Part shown: in pieces, positions 27,742 to 37,447 of the stretch
How the letters are laid out: every line of letters starts with the position of its first letter
Position numbering within the stretch: the stretch's first letter is position 1
NCBI GenBank assembly: GCA_017795025.1
Contig: CP051243.1
Location: 3,186,897 to 3,250,896, forward strand
Direction: 5' to 3'
Origin: Flavobacteriales bacterium
Lineage (GTDB): Bacteria; Bacteroidota; Bacteroidia; Flavobacteriales; Schleiferiaceae
Length of the DNA stretch: 64,000 nt
Translations under genes and position numbers: made by a program
The notes under the pieces: model-generated
Database searches by the model: none
What the model was told of the DNA's origin: nothing
The model's input: the letters and a program-made list of their open reading frames with translations, nothing else

Positions 27742-28449
27742 ATGACACGAATTCCTTTCATGATTTGGACCTTCCTGCTCCTGCTCGCTTGCGCTAATGA
27801 TGAAGGTCTGCCAGCCGAGCCCAGTACAGCTTCGGAGCAGAAGGTGTATCGGTATTTAGCTTTAGGGGATTCCTATACCATTGGAACGGCGATTGGCCCA
27901 GATAGCGCTTATCCCGCCTTGCTTAGCGATTCTTTAAGTGAGGCAGCTCCGCAGGATAGTATTTACTACCAGGTAATTGCCCGAAACGGCTGGACGACGG
28001 CTGATCTAAAGCAGGGAATCGCGGCAGAACAACCGGACAGTAATTTCGATGTGGTAAGCTTATTAATCGGTGTAAATAATCAGTACCAGCGACGCAGTAT
28101 CGCAGAGTATGAGCGCGAGTTTTTACAATTATTGAATCAGGCCATTTCCTTTGCCGGCGGAGATAAGAATTCGGTCCTGGTATTAAGCATTCCCGATTGG
28201 GGCGTGAGTCCGGCCGGTTCGGGCAGCAGAAGCCAAATTGCCCAAGACATTAATCAATTCAATTTGGCCCAAAAGGCCATCTGCGATAGCTTAAACGTAG
28301 GTTTTTTAGACATTACCGAATCGAGTCGGGAAGGATTGAATAATCCCAGTTTAATTGCCTCCGATGGACTGCATTTCTCCGCGGAGATGCATCAAATTTG
28401 GATGCGGATGATTTACCCAATATGGTATGCGAACTTGCAAGGGACTTAA
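27742..28449 (+). CDS. SGNH/GDSL hydrolase lipoprotein
   Basis: 235 residues. Lipoprotein signal with LLAC (Cys17). Catalytic features of the SGNH fold: block I LGDSYTIG with nucleophile Ser44, block III-like LLIGVNNQYQ with Asn near 107, and the C-terminal Asp-His pair in SDGLHFS (Asp208, His211). It is likely an esterase or lipase acting on acylated surface substrates. The next gene begins 23 bp before its stop, so the two are coupled. The partner is a PagL-like lipid A deacylase. Confidence 0.88.
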   Translation: MTRIPFMIWTFLLLLACANDEGLPAEPSTASEQKVYRYLALGDSYTIGTAIGPDSAYPALLSDSLSEAAPQDSIYYQVIARNGWTTADLKQGIAAEQPDSNFDVVSLLIGVNNQYQRRSIAEYEREFLQLLNQAISFAGGDKNSVLVLSIPDWGVSPAGSGSRSQIAQDINQFNLAQKAICDSLNVGFLDITESSREGLNNPSLIASDGLHFSAEMHQIWMRMIYPIWYANLQGT

Positions 28450-29524
28450 GCTACTCTTTGGAATTCTATTAGCCTCGTCCTTATGGGCGCAGTCTCCGGT
28501 GTCCTATCAGGCGGAAGCCGAATACGGATTTCTATTTTTACACAGTCAGGAAGTAGCTCCAATAGGTCAGTCCTACCCATCCGCCATTGGGATTAGCGCA
28601 CAACGCTGGCTTTTAGACGACCGTAATTGGGAAAACTGCCACTGTTATCCGCGTTATGGCTTTAGCTTAGGATGGCATTATTATGATAACCCCGAGGTGG
28701 TGGGATGGGGAATTCCGGCCTACGGCTTTTTAGAACCCTGGTATCGAATTCACCAGGATTGGTACTTTAATCTTCGAGCGGGGATGGGTCTTATCTATCT
28801 CAGTAAGCCTTATGACCCGGTCGAAAACCCCCTTAACCTGAGTTATTCCTTACCCCTAAGCGCCTACCTTTCCATGGGGCTGGGAATTGGCTATAGTTTC
28901 TCCACACAATGGCGAGCCTCCTTACAAGCCAGATACAATCACACCAGTAATGGTGGAATTAGAGAGCCCAACAAGGGATTAAATTATCCCACCTTATCGC
29001 TGGGACTCGATTACAGCTTAGAACCCATTCGGCTAAAAACCAAGGTGAAGCACGATTTTGCTCCCGCTCAACGTCGGAAGGTTTTATCGGTTCATGGCTT
29101 TTTGGCAGCCAAAGCAGGAGGTAAAGTTGGTACGGGGGCCAATGAGCAGGAAGTCACGTATTTAGTTTCGGGCATGGCCCTGCGGTACAGCTATCAGGTG
29201 GGTAGGAGCTCGGCAATAATGCTTGAGAGCGAATGGATTCGAAACTTAGCTTATCGTAAACAAATATCACGGCAAGGGGGCGATCAAAGCTTTCATCAAT
29301 GGGGATTAGAGTTGGGCCATGAGTTTTTACTAGGGAAATTCACCTTTAGTCAAGCGGCGGGCTTTTACCTTTTTAAGGAATTTGGCGCCGAGAGCAATTG
29401 GTATCAACGCTACAACCTTTTATACCGACCTACGGAAGGCTTAGCCATCGGGCCCGGTTTAAAGGCACATGCCAACGTAGCCGAATTTCTCGACTTCAGA
29501 ATTGTTTGGGAGCTACCTATTTGA
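28427..29524 (+). CDS. Acyloxyacyl hydrolase, PagL-like lipid A 3-O-deacylase
   Basis: 365 residues. Signal peptide 1-21 (LFGILLASSLWAQS). The N-terminal ~200 residues resemble PagL outer-membrane barrels; the expected catalytic pattern is seen in RYNHTSNGGIREPNKGLNYP (His and Ser of the triad, with nearby Asn). A C-terminal extension of ~170 residues, also barrel-like, is longer than pseudomonad PagL (~150 residues). Enzymes of this family remove the 3-O acyl chain from lipid A, changing surface immunogenicity. Coupled to the GDSL hydrolase gene. Residue assignments were made by eye. Confidence 0.75.
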   Translation: MRTCKGLKLLFGILLASSLWAQSPVSYQAEAEYGFLFLHSQEVAPIGQSYPSAIGISAQRWLLDDRNWENCHCYPRYGFSLGWHYYDNPEVVGWGIPAYGFLEPWYRIHQDWYFNLRAGMGLIYLSKPYDPVENPLNLSYSLPLSAYLSMGLGIGYSFSTQWRASLQARYNHTSNGGIREPNKGLNYPTLSLGLDYSLEPIRLKTKVKHDFAPAQRRKVLSVHGFLAAKAGGKVGTGANEQEVTYLVSGMALRYSYQVGRSSAIMLESEWIRNLAYRKQISRQGGDQSFHQWGLELGHEFLLGKFTFSQAAGFYLFKEFGAESNWYQRYNLLYRPTEGLAIGPGLKAHANVAEFLDFRIVWELPI

Positions 29525-29537
29525 GCTTAACATTCCT

Positions 29538-29545
29538 TAATTTTG
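29538..29545 (+). promoter_or_regulatory. Bacteroidota -7 element (TAATTTTG) upstream of the OmpH-like gene
   Basis: TAATTTTG ends 16 bp ahead of the start codon at 29562. A -33 box is not clear at the expected spacing. Confidence 0.35.
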
Positions 29546-29561
29546 CCGAAAATTCGACTTC

Positions 29562-30173
29562 ATGAAAAACTTGGGTACCATCCTTTCCATTGTTGCCTTA
29601 ATCGGAGTAGGCTATTTAATGCTTAATCAAAATTCGGTCGACACTAAAGAATCGAAACCTGAAAAGACGGAGCAGCCCGCAGTTAAATCGGAGGGAGGGG
29701 TAAGCATTGCTTTCGTGAAAAGTGATTCTCTTTTGGCGCGGTATGAGTTACACCAAGAATATAAGGCGAAATTAGAGGCCAAAGCCTTAGAAATTGATGC
29801 CGATTTAGAACGTCGTAGCAAGGGCTTTCAAGAGAGTATAGCCGATTTAGAACAGCGTGCCGCGAGTTTATCGCCTCAGCAAATTCAACAGTCACAATTG
29901 GAGTTGCAGCAAATCCAGCAAAACCTATTGAAGTACCGTGATGAGCGCACGCAAGAACTCGCGGAAGAAGAGCAGCAACTAACGGCTCTGATTAAAGAAG
30001 ATATGGATAGCGTGTTGGCAAAGATTCAAGCTCGCGAGGGTTATGACTTTATTTTTAGTTATGATCCAGCATCTGAACTTTTAGCAACCAACCCTGCCTA
30101 TGATATTACCGATATAGTAGTAAAGGCTCTTAATGAAGCGTATCAGAATAAAAGGGGAGAGGGTAAAGAGTAA
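29562..30173 (+). CDS. OmpH/Skp-family periplasmic chaperone-like protein
   Basis: 203 residues. N-terminal membrane anchor or uncleaved signal (TILSIVALIGVGYLML, ~5-20), followed by a low-complexity linker and the OmpH core IAFVKSDSLLARYELHQEYKA at ~50. Residues ~70-150 are strongly helical coiled coil rich in Gln and Glu, matching the jellyfish-like tentacles of Skp, and the C-terminal YDFIFSYDPASELL block is typical. It should hold unfolded outer-membrane proteins in the periplasm. The next gene begins 41 bp before its stop. Confidence 0.85.
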   Translation: MKNLGTILSIVALIGVGYLMLNQNSVDTKESKPEKTEQPAVKSEGGVSIAFVKSDSLLARYELHQEYKAKLEAKALEIDADLERRSKGFQESIADLEQRAASLSPQQIQQSQLELQQIQQNLLKYRDERTQELAEEEQQLTALIKEDMDSVLAKIQAREGYDFIFSYDPASELLATNPAYDITDIVVKALNEAYQNKRGEGKE

Positions 30174-30573
30174 ATTCTTTTTTGCATCGGTTTTAAGCCT
30201 GCTTCTACTTTTAGTAGCGGCTTGTGAAACGGATGACCCAAATGAAGATCCGGCAGCTAATCGCGATAAATATCTGGGCGTTTGGCAGGTAACGGAGAAC
30301 ACCGGTATTAATCACCCTCAGTTTTATCAGGTTAACATTGTGGCAGGTGACGGTGATGATGAAATTGTTATCCGCGGCTTATACAACGAAGTGAATAGTC
30401 AAGTTGGAGCTATTGTAAGCGGCACCCAGTTAACGATTCCTAATCAGTTTTCGGAAGGGGTAAATTATGTAGGCACGGGCAATGCCAATGCCGATTACAG
30501 TCAAATCGCCCTTAGCTTTACTGCCGACGATGGCAGTGGTCCCGACCAAGTAGAGGCCGTTTTAGTACCCTAG
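30133..30573 (+). CDS. Hypothetical lipoprotein
   Basis: 146 residues with a signal peptide and lipobox LVAAC (Cys~30). The rest is a short beta-rich domain (YLGVWQVTENTG ... VNIVAGDGDDEIVIRGLYN) without a recognised family, and resembles lipocalin-like small lipoproteins only loosely. The only usable ATG (30133) overlaps the OmpH-like gene by 41 bp, so the two are cotranscribed. Confidence 0.65.
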   Translation: MKRIRIKGERVKSKFFFASVLSLLLLLVAACETDDPNEDPAANRDKYLGVWQVTENTGINHPQFYQVNIVAGDGDDEIVIRGLYNEVNSQVGAIVSGTQLTIPNQFSEGVNYVGTGNANADYSQIALSFTADDGSGPDQVEAVLVP

Positions 30574-30631
30574 CCAAGTCCGCCAATTTTTTCCTTTTGC
30601 CTTTCGGCAGATATGGTTTATGCTATCTTAC

Positions 30632-31384
30632 TTAGAAACGTAAGCGCAGGCCAGTGTTTAATCCGAAGTTCAAGAGTGTTTCCCGAGGCCAATCAAAATC
30701 GTTGGCATCAACGATGTCGTTCAATAAGTAGCGAACCGATCCGCGCATAAAAACGCCGAACTCATTATTAAACCAGTAGGTACCACCTAGTGCTATGCCT
30801 ACTGACCAGTTTAAATTTTGAAGATTGTCGTTTAAGTTAAAAGTAGAATCGGCTGGGGCGCCGCTAATTCCATTGTAGGAAATGCGACCATTGTATTGAT
30901 CGATAAAGTTCATTTCCACCATGGGTACTACTTCGAGGCTAAAGACATCGGAAATCCGGGTCGTAAAGTTCACCTTAATTGGCACGGAGAACATGCTAAT
31001 ATCAACATCATTGTCTGCCAGTAAATTGGGCATCGCCGTATCTAAAACCACATCTTGCCAGATGTAACCACCGTGCGCTCGTACGATGCCGATCCCTACG
31101 TGAAAGGATGGGCCAATTTCATAAAAAAGGTCCAAGCCATAATCAAATTTAAACTTACCGGTAGCTTCAAATTCTTCGGAGTAAGTATTAAAAAGGCTAT
31201 TGGTGGCATCGTTATTAATCAATCGCATATCGGTGTAATAGGGATTGAGATTTAGCGCCAGATTGAAACGGGAATTATTTACCTCCGAGTCGGTATAGTA
31301 AACAATCTCATCGTCGTCGGTAGGCTGCGCAAACAAGCCGATACCGATAAATAGTAAGCAAAGAGTGTAAAGTTTTCGGTTCAT
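30632..31384 (-). CDS. Outer-membrane beta-barrel protein
   Basis: 250 residues with a signal peptide (1-19, CLLFIGIGLFAQ) and about eight amphipathic strands; ends with a strand and C-terminal Phe (GLNTGLRLRF), the usual insertion signal. Not assigned to a named family. Starts as TGATG overlapping the alaS stop, so it is coupled to alaS. Confidence 0.65.
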   Translation of the reverse strand: MNRKLYTLCLLFIGIGLFAQPTDDDEIVYYTDSEVNNSRFNLALNLNPYYTDMRLINNDATNSLFNTYSEEFEATGKFKFDYGLDLFYEIGPSFHVGIGIVRAHGGYIWQDVVLDTAMPNLLADNDVDISMFSVPIKVNFTTRISDVFSLEVVPMVEMNFIDQYNGRISYNGISGAPADSTFNLNDNLQNLNWSVGIALGGTYWFNNEFGVFMRGSVRYLLNDIVDANDFDWPRETLLNFGLNTGLRLRF

Positions 31385-34008
31385 CAGTTTAATATTTTTC
31401 GTGCTTTATCCAGTGCTTTGGAAATGCCTTCGGGTTTGCTTCCTCCTGCCATCGCGAAACCTGGCTGACCACCACCGCCACCGCCAATTTCGGCGGCAAG
31501 TTCTTTAACGAGCATTCCTGCTTTCCAGTCTTTAGAAGCTAAAACTTCTTCACCTAAAGCTACGGCAATGTTGGCCTTTCCGTTGGCTTGAGCTGCAATT
31601 ACGGCCACTAAGGTAGGTTCTTCACCCTTAAGCTGGAACAGCGCATCCTTAATACTTTTAGCTTCTAAATTGGTTTCGAGGATAAGTCGCTTTAAACCAT
31701 TTACTTCTTCTATCGAGTCCTTCCAAGCTTTACGTTCGGATGCGGCCTGAGCTTGTTGAAAGGCTTCCACCTGTTTGCGAAGTTGGTTGTTCTCTTCTTT
31801 TAGTTTTTGTAAACCAGCTAAAGGGTCTTTAGGGTTTTTAAGCTCTTGTTGGATTTGGCTAAGAAGGGCTTCTTTATCCTTAAAGTAGGCTCTGGCCTTA
31901 GAGCCTGTAAGGGCTTCTATCCGACGGATTCCTGCAGCTACAGCCCCTTCAGAGATAATGGTAAATAAGCCTATTTCGCCACTGGCCCCTACGTGGATTC
32001 CTCCGCAGAGTTCAATGCTATCTCCAAACTTAATAGCGCGCACGGTATCGCCATATTTTTCGCCAAACAAGGCCATGGCTCCCATTTCTTGCGCCTGTTC
32101 CATAGGGATGTTGCGAAACTCCTCTAAGGGGAAATTGGCGCGAATACGCTCATTAACCTTGGCTTCAATTTCGGCAATCTCCTCCTCTTCAAGTTTGCTA
32201 AAATGACTAAAGTCAAAACGCAAGTAATCAGGATGAACCAAAGAACCTTTTTGTTCCACATGGCTGCCCAGCACTTCACGTAGCGCCTGGTGCAAAAGAT
32301 GAGTTGCAGTATGGTTTAAGCTGGTCACTTTTTGACGAGCCCCATTAACCACAGCTTTAAACTTTGCAGTGGGGTTTTCGGGGAGCTTGTCGCTAAAGTG
32401 GATGATTAATCCATGCTCTTTCTTCGTGTCGTAAATCGAGAGCTCTTCGGAGTCTGAAATAAGTTTCCCGCTATCGCCTACCTGTCCACCTCCTTCGGGG
32501 TAAAAGGGAGTAAGGTTTAAGACAATTTGAAAGCTCTCCTTGTTTTTAGCCTTTACCTTTCGGTAGCGGGTAATTTGAACGGTAGCCTCACGGTTATCAT
32601 AACCGATAAACTCCTCCCGATCATCTTCTTTTAAAACTACCCAATCACCGGTGTCTACTTTTGTAGCCGAACGAGCCCTTTCTTTCTGTTGCTTCATTTC
32701 GGCCTCGTAGGAACTTTGATCGAAATGCATTCCATTCTCCTTGAGGATGAGCGCGGTAAGGTCTGGAGGGAAGCCGAAAGTGTCGTAAAGTTCAAAAACC
32801 TTGGCACCGTCCACTGTGCTGCCTTGGGTTTCCTTTCGAATTTGTTCCAGTCTATTAAGGCCTTGCTCCAAGGTGCGGAGGAAGGAGTTTTCCTCTTCGT
32901 GAATTACTTTTTCTACCAATTGGTTTTGCTCCACGATTTCGGGGAAAAATTCCCCCATCTGTTCGGCGAGCATGGGTACCAATCGGTGGATAAAGGCTTC
33001 TTTGAGGTTGAGGTAGGAAAACCCGTAACGAATGGCTCTTCTTAAGATGCGGCGGATTACATAGCCCGCTCCATTGTTCGTAGGTAGCTGACCATCTGCA
33101 ATAGCAAAAGCCACAGCACGAACATGGTCGGCAATAACTCTTAAGGCGATATCGCTTTTTTCCGCTTGGCCGTATTGAATCCCGCTAATTTTAGAGAGCT
33201 CTTGGATAAGGGGTTGAAAAACATCGGTATCGTAGTTCGATTGCTTGCCCTGTAAGGCCATGCATAAACGTTCGAAGCCCATTCCCGTATCCACATGCTT
33301 GGCCGGTAAGGCTTTTAAACCTCCATCCGCCAGGCGATTGAACTCCATAAATACCAGGTTCCAAATCTCCACCACCTGAGGGTGATCCTGGTTTACTAGG
33401 TCGGCGCCATTTTGTTTCGCCCGTTCCTCCTCGCTTCGAAGATCCATATGAATCTCAGAACAAGGACCACAGGGACCAGTGGCACCCATTTCCCAAAAGT
33501 TATCTTTTTTATTTCCGTTTAAAATCCGCTCTTTGGGTACAAAGGCTTGCCAGGCTTCTTCGGCTTCGGTGTCGCGTTCAAGGTTTTCAGAATGATCGCC
33601 TTCGAAAACGGTAACGTACAAGCGGTCTGGGTTTAGGCCGTATACACCGGTTAGTAAATCCCAAGCCCAGGCAATAGCTTCTTTTTTAAAGTAATCACCA
33701 AAACTCCAGTTCCCGAGCATTTCGAACATAGTATGGTGGTAGGTATCGTGGCCCACCTCCTCTAAGTCGTTGTGCTTGCCACTTACACGCAAGCATTTTT
33801 GAGTATCCGTGATACGGCTGCTACTTGGCTCGCGGTTGCCCAAAAAGGCCTCTTTAAATTGGTTCATCCCAGCATTGGTGAACATTAAAGTGGGGTCGCC
33901 TTTAATCACCATAGGGGCGGAGGGCACTACTTCATGGTTTTTAGCTTTGAAGTAATCCAAATATTGCTGACGAATTTCTTTTGCGGTCCAAGACTTGTTT
34001 GCGGCCAT
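31384..34008 (-). CDS. alaS: Alanyl-tRNA synthetase
   Basis: 874 residues, full length. N-terminal class II catalytic core (MFTNAGMNQFK, HDTYHHTMFEMLGNWSFG), the editing domain with HTATHLLHQ and CGGIHV zinc-binding residues, and the C-Ala coiled coil and Gly-rich end (EIGGGGGGQPGFAMAGG). It charges tRNA-Ala and clears mischarged Ser and Gly. Divergent from the M23 peptidase gene, with a 106-bp spacer. Confidence 0.97.
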   Translation of the reverse strand: MAANKSWTAKEIRQQYLDYFKAKNHEVVPSAPMVIKGDPTLMFTNAGMNQFKEAFLGNREPSSSRITDTQKCLRVSGKHNDLEEVGHDTYHHTMFEMLGNWSFGDYFKKEAIAWAWDLLTGVYGLNPDRLYVTVFEGDHSENLERDTEAEEAWQAFVPKERILNGNKKDNFWEMGATGPCGPCSEIHMDLRSEEERAKQNGADLVNQDHPQVVEIWNLVFMEFNRLADGGLKALPAKHVDTGMGFERLCMALQGKQSNYDTDVFQPLIQELSKISGIQYGQAEKSDIALRVIADHVRAVAFAIADGQLPTNNGAGYVIRRILRRAIRYGFSYLNLKEAFIHRLVPMLAEQMGEFFPEIVEQNQLVEKVIHEEENSFLRTLEQGLNRLEQIRKETQGSTVDGAKVFELYDTFGFPPDLTALILKENGMHFDQSSYEAEMKQQKERARSATKVDTGDWVVLKEDDREEFIGYDNREATVQITRYRKVKAKNKESFQIVLNLTPFYPEGGGQVGDSGKLISDSEELSIYDTKKEHGLIIHFSDKLPENPTAKFKAVVNGARQKVTSLNHTATHLLHQALREVLGSHVEQKGSLVHPDYLRFDFSHFSKLEEEEIAEIEAKVNERIRANFPLEEFRNIPMEQAQEMGAMALFGEKYGDTVRAIKFGDSIELCGGIHVGASGEIGLFTIISEGAVAAGIRRIEALTGSKARAYFKDKEALLSQIQQELKNPKDPLAGLQKLKEENNQLRKQVEAFQQAQAASERKAWKDSIEEVNGLKRLILETNLEAKSIKDALFQLKGEEPTLVAVIAAQANGKANIAVALGEEVLASKDWKAGMLVKELAAEIGGGGGGQPGFAMAGGSKPEGISKALDKARKILN

Positions 34009-34114
34009 AGGTATTACACAAAAATGTGTTTATTATAATAAGTGCAACTTTGCAGGATGACCTGCGTTTCTTGTAAATTGCAGGTTCTCCATAAAAGGGC
34101 CAAAATTAAGGATT

Positions 34115-35086
34115 ATGGCGAAGGTCAAGTACTATTACGACCCCAAAACATTATCGTATCGAAAAATCGAGAAATCACCAGCGAACCGCTTGCGTAGCGT
34201 GCTTTTCGCCGTGGCAGCCGTACTGTTGGCGGGCTTTTTAGTGCACTTGACTTTTATTAACCTTTTCGATTCTCCAAAAGAAAAGCGCCTGAAACGGGAG
34301 CTAGAGAATATGAAAATCCAATACAGTATCCTCAATGAGCGCTTTGATCAGGTTTCGGATGTGCTAGCCGATTTGCAAGAACGCGATGATAATATTTATC
34401 GGGTGATTTTTGAGGCTGAGCCCATTCCGGCTTCGGTAAGGGAAGCGGGCTTTGGGGGAGCCAATCGCTATAAAAAGTTTGAAGGCTACGACAATTCCGA
34501 CCTTATTAAAAGAACGGCTACGCGCTTAGATCGGATTACCAAACAGGTGTATGTTCAAAGTAAGTCCTTCGATGAAATTGTAGAGCTCGCGGCCGATAAA
34601 AAGGAGTTTTTGGCCAGTATTCCGGCTATTCAACCTGTGGCCAATGAGGACCTAAAGCGCATGGCATCAGGATATGGCTGGCGGACCGACCCCTTTACTA
34701 AAACGCGAAAGTTTCATCACGGAATGGATTTTTCGGCCGAAACGGGCACGCCAATTTATGCCACTGGCGATGGGAAGGTCATTCGTGCCGATAGTAAATC
34801 CAGCGGCTTTGGTCGTCATATTCGCATTGATCATGGCTACGGTTACATCACTATTTACGCCCATTTAAACGAATATAATGTGCGCGTGGGTCAAAAGGTG
34901 AAGCGTGGGGATTTAATTGGTTTCGTAGGAAATACCGGTAGATCACGTGGTCCCCATTTGCATTATGAGGTGCACCTAAACGGGGAACGACTAAACCCCG
35001 TGAACTTCTACTACGGCGAATTAACAGCCGAAGAATTTAGCCGCTTAATTGAAATGGCTAGTCAGACTAATCAATCCTTTGACTAA
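34115..35086 (+). CDS. M23 family peptidase (LytM) with N-terminal membrane anchor
   Basis: 323 residues. One membrane segment at ~26-48 (LRSVLFAVAAVLLAGFLVH), a coiled coil at ~55-90, then a LytM domain at ~190-300. The zinc and catalytic residues are visible in FHHGMDFSAETG and PHLHYEVHLNG with the usual spacing. It probably trims peptidoglycan cross-links in the periplasm or activates amidases. It overlaps the next gene by TAATG. Confidence 0.88.
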   Translation: MAKVKYYYDPKTLSYRKIEKSPANRLRSVLFAVAAVLLAGFLVHLTFINLFDSPKEKRLKRELENMKIQYSILNERFDQVSDVLADLQERDDNIYRVIFEAEPIPASVREAGFGGANRYKKFEGYDNSDLIKRTATRLDRITKQVYVQSKSFDEIVELAADKKEFLASIPAIQPVANEDLKRMASGYGWRTDPFTKTRKFHHGMDFSAETGTPIYATGDGKVIRADSKSSGFGRHIRIDHGYGYITIYAHLNEYNVRVGQKVKRGDLIGFVGNTGRSRGPHLHYEVHLNGERLNPVNFYYGELTAEEFSRLIEMASQTNQSFD

Positions 35087-35439
35087 TGGATGCGGGTTTA
35101 GACGAAGAGAAAAGGTATTACAGCATTGGCGAGGTGGCCGCGATGTTCGATGTAAACACCTCCCTAGTTCGCTTTTGGGAAAAGGAGTTTGATATTCTTA
35201 AACCAAAGAAGAATAAAAAGGGAAACCGACTTTTTACGCCTCGGGATGTGCAAAACCTTAAGCTTATCCACCACTTGGTTAAGGAGCGGGGTTTTACCCT
35301 TAAAGGTGCTAAAACCAAGCTGCGCGAGAACCGAGAGGACACCGCCCGCATCAGTGAGGTAGTGGATAAGCTTAAGATGATCAAACAGGCCATGGGCGAA
35401 ATTCGCAAAGGCCTAGACGCTTCCAGTGAAGAAGCTTAG
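35086..35439 (+). CDS. MerR-family transcriptional regulator
   Basis: 117 residues: N-terminal winged-helix MerR DNA-binding domain at ~10-80 (YYSIGEVAAMFDVNTSLVRFWEKEF), followed by a short helical dimerisation tail. No ligand-binding domain and no metal-sensing Cys, so it is the small MerR type common in Bacteroidota. Translationally coupled to the M23 peptidase gene (TAATG). Its stop shares 4 bp with the convergent receptor gene. Targets unknown. Confidence 0.85.
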   Translation: MDAGLDEEKRYYSIGEVAAMFDVNTSLVRFWEKEFDILKPKKNKKGNRLFTPRDVQNLKLIHHLVKERGFTLKGAKTKLRENREDTARISEVVDKLKMIKQAMGEIRKGLDASSEEA

Positions 35440-37391
35440 TAGCTAAACTTGTAACTTATTCCTGCTTGTAACCAAAGTCCAGGGAGCTCTACATTACCCC
35501 GATCAAAATAGGTTTTATTTAAGAGATTTTGACCCTTCAGGCTAAACTGAAAGGATTCCCAATTGTAGTTCAAGCTTAAATTCAAAAGCCACACCGAAGG
35601 GTAGTCCACTAAGCTATTGCTAGTAGCATCGCGGTATTGACCTTCTCGAATTTGGTAGCTCATAAAATAGAGTAGGCTAAAATGCTCCCCAAAATTTTGC
35701 GCAGCCCTTAAAGTGAGCTTGTGCCTTAAAAAGTCAAAAACATAAAGCGAACGGTATACTTCAGGATCTTGAGGAGTCGTATTTTGAAGATAGCTGTATC
35801 CCAAGTCAACGAATTTGAAGTAGGCCGAAGCAGCATCTGCCGAAAGGCCTTTTCGCAAATTAAATTCCAAGCCACCAAAATCGGCCCGACTGGTATTTCC
35901 GGCAATTAAGTTACAGGTGTCGCAAGCCTGGGTCCAGTCGATGATTTCTCGACCAGTACGGTAAAAGAGACTTACATTTCCATACCAACCTTTGCCAAAA
36001 AAGCGGCAGGCTACTTCGTAATTATAGGATTCCTCCGCTTGAAGGTTGCGACTGCCCAAAGCACCGCCCAAACGATAGAACAAATCAGTGTAAGAGGGGA
36101 GGCGGAAGGAGCGGTTAAAGCTGGCGTAAATTTTATGCGCCTTTTGAGGTCGGAAGCCCAAATTTAGAGCAGGGTATAAGCCCCAACCGAAATCGGTGTT
36201 GTGATTAGCTTGAAGAGCGGCACTTAGTTGCCAGTCCCCATAGTGTAAACGATGCTGTCCGGCAAGCGATAAATTTCGACGATCGGCACCTAAGAAGTAA
36301 TTCCCTCGGCTGTTGGGAATGTCAATTACCTGGTTTAGGCTATCGCCGAGATTATTACTTCGCACCTGCTCCTGCCGATAGTCGAAGCTAAAGGCGGTTT
36401 GTCCGAGTTTGCTTTCCCAAGATAAGTCACTTTTGATACCGAAAACATCGCTGCGGTGGTAATTATGCCCAGCGTACCAAGTGGGTGCGGTATCGTTTTC
36501 TTGGATAAAGAAGCCGTTTTGGTATTGGTAAAAGTCGGGGCCCGCCTCGCGAAAGAGTTGAAATTCGTCCCAATTTCGGCGCCAATACACTTGCTTGTCC
36601 CATTTTACCACACCTTCCGTTTGCCAATTTAAACTGGCAAAAAGGGTACGGGTAAGTTCGTACTGATCCGGGTAATTGTCGGAGTAAAAGTTTTGGGCTC
36701 CAAAGGCTTGATCGGTATAGCCACCTTGAAATTGAAGATGCTCTTTACCGAGTTCCCAATCGCTACGCAAGGCAATATTGCTGTGCTGGAAATCAGTGTT
36801 ACGTTTAAATCCAGCGCTTCTGTTATGGGAAAAGGAGAGGGAGCTTTGATGGTTTTTGCCGACTAGGTTTTGTTGCAATCGCCCTTGTAAGGTGTTAAAC
36901 TGTCCGTAGTTAAGTCCAAGCTGGGTACTATTTTGGTCTGCTTTTTTGGTGATGATATTAATCGCACCAGCAAAGGCATTGGCTCCAAAGATGTAAGATC
37001 CACCTCCGAGTAAAATTTCAATTCGTTCGATGTCCTCTTTGGCGACGGGTAGGTTCATCAAGTGATGTCCGGTTTGTGGGTCGCTAAGTCGAACTCCGTT
37101 GATGAGCACAACAACTTGCTCGAAGCTGCCACCGCGAATACTTAGGTCGGTTTGGGTGCCAAAAATGCCTCGCTGACGGGCGTCAATGCCAATGGCAAAG
37201 TCTAAGATTTCGGCAACCGTATTAACCGGAGCGTTTTGCAATTCCTCACCCGATAGAATTTGCACATTACGATTACTGTTCATCAAACTTTGCTCGAAGA
37301 GTGCTGCTGATACCGTTACGGTGTCGAGGTTAATCTGTGCACTGAGCAAAGGGCCAAAGGTCAGCATTAGTAGGAGTTTGCTGCGTTTCAT
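35436..37391 (-). CDS. TonB-dependent outer-membrane receptor, BtuB-like
   Basis: 651 residues. Signal peptide 1-19, then a plug domain at ~45-150 (NRNVQILSGEELQNAPVNTV, RQRGIFGTQTDLSIRGGSF) and a 22-strand barrel ending with Phe-Ser-Tyr. No N-terminal carboxypeptidase-like domain. It is closest in style to vitamin B12/heme-type receptors, but the substrate is not determined; cobalamin would be a guess. It is divergent from the thiamine receptor, and their promoters lie back to back between 37417 and 37479. Confidence 0.85.
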   Translation of the reverse strand: MKRSKLLLMLTFGPLLSAQINLDTVTVSAALFEQSLMNSNRNVQILSGEELQNAPVNTVAEILDFAIGIDARQRGIFGTQTDLSIRGGSFEQVVVLINGVRLSDPQTGHHLMNLPVAKEDIERIEILLGGGSYIFGANAFAGAINIITKKADQNSTQLGLNYGQFNTLQGRLQQNLVGKNHQSSLSFSHNRSAGFKRNTDFQHSNIALRSDWELGKEHLQFQGGYTDQAFGAQNFYSDNYPDQYELTRTLFASLNWQTEGVVKWDKQVYWRRNWDEFQLFREAGPDFYQYQNGFFIQENDTAPTWYAGHNYHRSDVFGIKSDLSWESKLGQTAFSFDYRQEQVRSNNLGDSLNQVIDIPNSRGNYFLGADRRNLSLAGQHRLHYGDWQLSAALQANHNTDFGWGLYPALNLGFRPQKAHKIYASFNRSFRLPSYTDLFYRLGGALGSRNLQAEESYNYEVACRFFGKGWYGNVSLFYRTGREIIDWTQACDTCNLIAGNTSRADFGGLEFNLRKGLSADAASAYFKFVDLGYSYLQNTTPQDPEVYRSLYVFDFLRHKLTLRAAQNFGEHFSLLYFMSYQIREGQYRDATSNSLVDYPSVWLLNLSLNYNWESFQFSLKGQNLLNKTYFDRGNVELPGLWLQAGISYKFSY

Positions 37392-37416
37392 TTTGTGTTT
37401 TCTGCGTTTCAGCCGG

Positions 37417-37424
37417 CAAAGCTA
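37417..37424 (-). promoter_or_regulatory. Bacteroidota -7 element (TAGCTTTG) for the BtuB-like receptor
   Basis: TAGCTTTG on the minus strand, 25 bp before the start codon at 37391; the divergent promoter has the same -7 sequence 47 bp away. Confidence 0.4.
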
Positions 37425-37447
37425 CTGGCATTGTTTAATTCTGAACT

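Noticed and set aside
34016-34029. Inverted repeat ACACA-AAAA-TGTGT between alaS and the M23 peptidase gene as an operator
   Set aside because: Short and AT-rich, with no second copy or known regulator match; chance is enough to explain it.
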